A stretch of 64,000 bases of DNA from positions 8,998,480 through 9,062,479 of the forward strand of contig NW_009799179.1 of assembly GCF_000213175.1 (NCBI RefSeq). Direction: 5' to 3'. The notes under the pieces were generated by a model. The model ran no database searches. It was not told where the DNA came from and saw nothing but the letters and a program-made list of their open reading frames with translations. Origin of the DNA: Neurospora tetrasperma FGSC 2508. Lineage: Eukaryota; Ascomycota; Sordariomycetes; Sordariales; Sordariaceae. The translations under genes and the position numbers were made by a program. Positions 61,501 through 64,000 of the stretch are shown here, in pieces (position 1 is the first letter of the stretch; every line of letters begins with the position of its first letter).

Positions 61501-62274
61501 AGGTTGTCTAAACCCTTCGTACTCGGAGTCGACCGTCCAGTCCGGGCCAGTGCGGTCCACAATCGGCTCGATCAGCTGTCCTCCTTCTACCGCGGTGGCA
61601 CTGGGACCATAAGCAGCAGGCAATTGAAGCTTTTCCAGCTCTTTTATCTGCCCAAGGATGTCTCCAAACATATCATCTTCTCCGCCGTCTGGACTTAGAA
61701 CAGTGGGTAGTGAGCGAAACGGCCCGGGCGGCACAATACTCATCGTCGCTCCGTTTTTCTGGTCGTCCAGGCGAATGTCATGCACCCCTGCTGACAATGC
61801 GCGCCCCGGATCGTCGATGATGTACGCGGCCTCCATTGTCTTTTCTGTCTCCTTGGGCCATGGCTTGTAGTTGTCCGGGATAGGATGAAAAGGGAGCACA
61901 ACCGACCCTTCGGCGCCCTGAAACCAGTAATCCCAAATGGTGTAATGAGAAGCCTCCCCCATAAACTCGATTCCGAGACCGTAGTCCAGGATTTCGGGAT
62001 TGCAGAGGAACAGCTGCAACTGATCGATCTTGTCGGCCTCCTTGCAGGCGGGGAAAACATGGCGCTCCAAGTACTTTTTGAAAGAAGGGGGACACTCGGC
62101 GTAGTAGCTTGCATATCCGCGTAAGAAGCGAAGAAAATTTTCTAGCGACAGTGTGCTACGTTAGCCTGGAACAGTTTGTGAGGTTGAATACAAAATCATA
62201 CCATCCATGGCCTTTTTCATTTCACTAGCACCTCGGAGCTTGGGGCGACCCCCCTCCATGCCGGGTCCAGACAT
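58507..62274 (-). CDS. Large conserved-looking protein of unknown function, 1,185 aa
   Basis: Three exons (62274-62202, 62141-58971, 58820-58507) splice in phase to 1,185 aa. The first exon (MSGPGMEGGRPKLRGASEMK) joins to ENFLRFLRGYASYYAECPPS through a split GAA codon; the last exon adds ALGLSPPSAENRRKRTWSQA and ends MEEVEQDV. The second intron is 150 bp and contains long T runs in its sense strand. The protein is rich in Trp, Pro and charged residues and has globular composition throughout, with no evident membrane helix, repeat or known catalytic motif. Distinct segments include TIWDYWFQGAEGSVVLPFHP, PVWNFFMALGFRLGYTIYML and FQYWRLDRWPLGVGYTSEE. I do not recognise the family. Intact length and clean introns show a functional gene; it faces the unknown gene at 62997 across a 722-bp divergent region. 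Confidence 0.88.
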
Positions 62275-62996
62275 CTTGACGAGTGCAATTCGTGTTTCTC
62301 TTTTCGCTATCTCTTATCCAGCTCTGGATAATCCACATCTGCTTGAACGTCGCGCGAAGTCTAGTAGTATCCTTGCCTTGCGACTCGCGCAACGCGCTGA
62401 AATTGTGTAATAGTATACGGTGAACAGAGAAAGTTGAAAAGATAGCGGTTGGGTTGTGATAAGCGCTCACAAGAGTTGCGTGTAAGAGGAAGAAAGGTGA
62501 TTGTCCGGGTGTGATTGATGTTTTGAGTCTATCGGACGGGACTGGGTTGCTCTCGAAGGGCGGCACTTGTGCTTCAAGGGACCAGTTAGCAACAATCAGG
62601 GACACTTGCCGTTTGCATACAAAGCTTCCGCATTGGGGAGTGACAATAAAGAACAAAGCGGACTGTTTCTGTTGTCTCCCTGAATTAAGCAAAGATGATC
62701 CTGCTCGAGGATTTGTGCGTCTTTGTTTCTCACCGGGAGACAAGAACAATCTCATAAGCAGCAATTGGGCACAACAGCGGAAATAGGAGGTATCGCGCAG
62801 AATCTCAATGGAAAACTGGCTAGTTCTCAAAGGAAGGAATGAAAAGGTTTTTCCTAATCAACGTTGTTGCTCCAACTTAAGCTTGGGTAATGGTGTCTTT
62901 TTCAAAAGGGGAACCGTTACTTTACGAGCTTGTTGGTGATTATCGCGATTGTTGATGACTGCCACGTTACCCTCAGCTTAGCCAACATCATACGAT
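62275..62996. promoter_or_regulatory. Divergent promoter region of two unknown genes
   Basis: 722 bp between opposite start codons. The open frame at 62511-62786 (plus, 91 codons) and the 201-codon minus frame at 62225-62830 have no domain and overlap each other, so I do not call them. No TATA box stands out. Confidence 0.5.
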
Positions 62997-64000
62997 ATGG
63001 ACTCTTCAGAGGATAAACGGCAACAAGCCTTCAGAGAAGATGAACAACGCCTGCTTGAGGGGCATCCGATTTACCGGTCGAGGCCAGACGGAACTGTGAG
63101 CGTGCTTCGGCGTAGGTATGGACTCTAGTATCTCGACTCTTTTCAAGCATACATCCAGGCTAACTGTCTCAGGCCTGGAAGACGCATACATCGACCTCAG
63201 CCAGCTCCTCCTTCGGTAGATCAGCCTCATAGCCTTGGAGTTCAGACCCGTAGCATGAGCAGGATGCAAACCCAGAATGATGCGGGCTTCCAAGACAACG
63301 CTCATGTGGCCCGTCCAAACATTCCTGCGGCATCGGCTTCCCCGTTTGGTGAATGGACGCCCGATATCGCCTACGGAAGTGAACTCTGGGTAGAAGGTGA
63401 GGACTTGAGTCGCATTGAGATTGCCGAGAGAGGGATTGCGCGTGCTCGCTTGCGGGTCGAGCATTATAGAAACGCTCCCAACCCAGCCATTTTCCAGCAA
63501 CAGCTGGATGAGGAGATCAGGAAGCGGGAGGAGCTCGATGATCATGACGAGGAGAACACCAAACCAATGTAAGTAGTGGCAAGTGATTCGCCACGAAGGC
63601 ATGAGTTCAAGCAATCATGCAAACTGACAAGACTCAATTCCACAGATCTACCCTTGCTTCAACCCATCGAGAAGCCATCAACAGACGTCTTGAACTTTTG
63701 CATGAGATTCTCGAGCAGACAGAGTCTGAAGCGCAAAGGGTCAATATCGAAGCCGCCATTGCCGGATACGAATCCGGGGCCATTCCGTATTCAAGATCGT
63801 ATACGCTCATTTGGGCCGGCCGTATCGTCGACACTTGTCCCGGTTACGGCTCGTTCACAACGGACCGTGATTCTCGGCTTGACACGTATCTTGACGAGCA
63901 TGGGCCTGGATGGCTTTGGCATGAGCCACCCCTCGCAGCGCAAGGCAAACTACGTGCCAAAAAAGGCACGAGTCTTGAGAACCCGCTCATGGGGCGCCTG
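62997..64000 (+). CDS. Unknown protein, 5' part (runs off the window)
   Basis: Three exons visible (62997-63115, 63173-63568, 63646 to the window end), in phase; introns of 57 and 77 bp. The protein starts MDSSEDKRQQAFREDEQRLL, continues through a basic Pro/Arg-rich stretch (RRRPGRRIHRPQPAPPSVDQ), VQTRSMSRMQTQ, an ordered segment SELWVEGEDLSRIEIAERGI, a charged helix (QQLDEEIRKREELDDHDEEN), then HREAINRRLELLHEILEQTE. After that come ESGAIPYSRSYTLIWAGRIV and DRDSRLDTYLDEHGPGWLWH. Some helical, possibly coiled-coil, character is likely around the charged parts. No family recognised and the stop is outside the window. Confidence 0.75.

Overview
The window reads as nuclear DNA of a filamentous ascomycete, almost certainly a Neurospora species. 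The genes carry short introns of about 50-150 bp with GT...AG ends. The L-arabinitol 4-dehydrogenase matches the Neurospora crassa enzyme as I remember it. The gene order (GH35 beta-galactosidase, LAD, ATP synthase subunit g, LaeA-type methyltransferase, PNG1) fits what I recall of N. crassa linkage group I around NCU00642-NCU00651; I did not check this against a database. A 4.4-kb AT-rich block poor in CpA/TpG has the composition left by repeat-induced point mutation (RIP). A 726-N assembly gap near the left end points to a draft assembly.

Layout, left to right. 0.2-2.2 kb (minus): a decayed alpha/beta-hydrolase gene interrupted by the assembly gap. 6.1-6.7 kb (minus): a Ser/His/Pro-rich hypothetical gene. 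6.7-12.3 kb: no recognisable gene. 12.7-17.0 kb (minus): COX16 and a seven-exon secreted GH35 beta-galactosidase. 19.1-20.3 kb (plus): L-arabinitol 4-dehydrogenase, divergent from the beta-galactosidase. 21.1-21.9 kb (plus): ATP synthase subunit g. 26.0-30.4 kb: a RIP-type AT-rich island bounded by GC-normal terminal inverted repeats and a 5-bp direct repeat, holding a ruined Tc1/mariner-type transposase and a second ruined reading frame on the other strand. 31.5-32.9 kb (minus): the LaeA-type methyltransferase lae-1, seven exons. 32.9-43.9 kb: an 11-kb stretch without recognisable genes, with microsatellites and a recurring short motif. 43.9-46.0 kb (minus): a GABA/choline-type amino-acid permease. 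47.5-49.0 kb (minus): nicotinate phosphoribosyltransferase. 50.2-52.9 kb (plus): UTP4, an SSU-processome WD40 protein. 55.8-57.1 kb (plus): PNG1 with two of three catalytic residues replaced. 58.5-62.3 kb (minus): a conserved-looking 1,185-aa protein of unknown function. 63.0-64.0 kb (plus): the 5' part of an unknown gene running off the window.

Functional links. The divergent beta-galactosidase/LAD pair makes sense for using plant cell-wall galactose and arabinose: the enzyme frees galactose outside the cell, and LAD oxidises L-arabinitol and, in fungal relatives, galactitol. COX16 and ATP synthase subunit g are both nuclear-encoded inner-membrane proteins of oxidative phosphorylation, and both have the same telobox-like decamer upstream of the start codon. 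The global secondary-metabolism regulator lae-1 lies about 1.1 kb from the RIP island and beside the gene-empty stretch. The remaining identified genes are housekeeping (NAD salvage, ribosome assembly) or transport.

Gene models were read by eye from frames and splice sites. Exon boundaries were checked for phase and all spliced models below close in frame. No tRNA, rRNA or CRISPR array was found; the tRNA search was by eye only.
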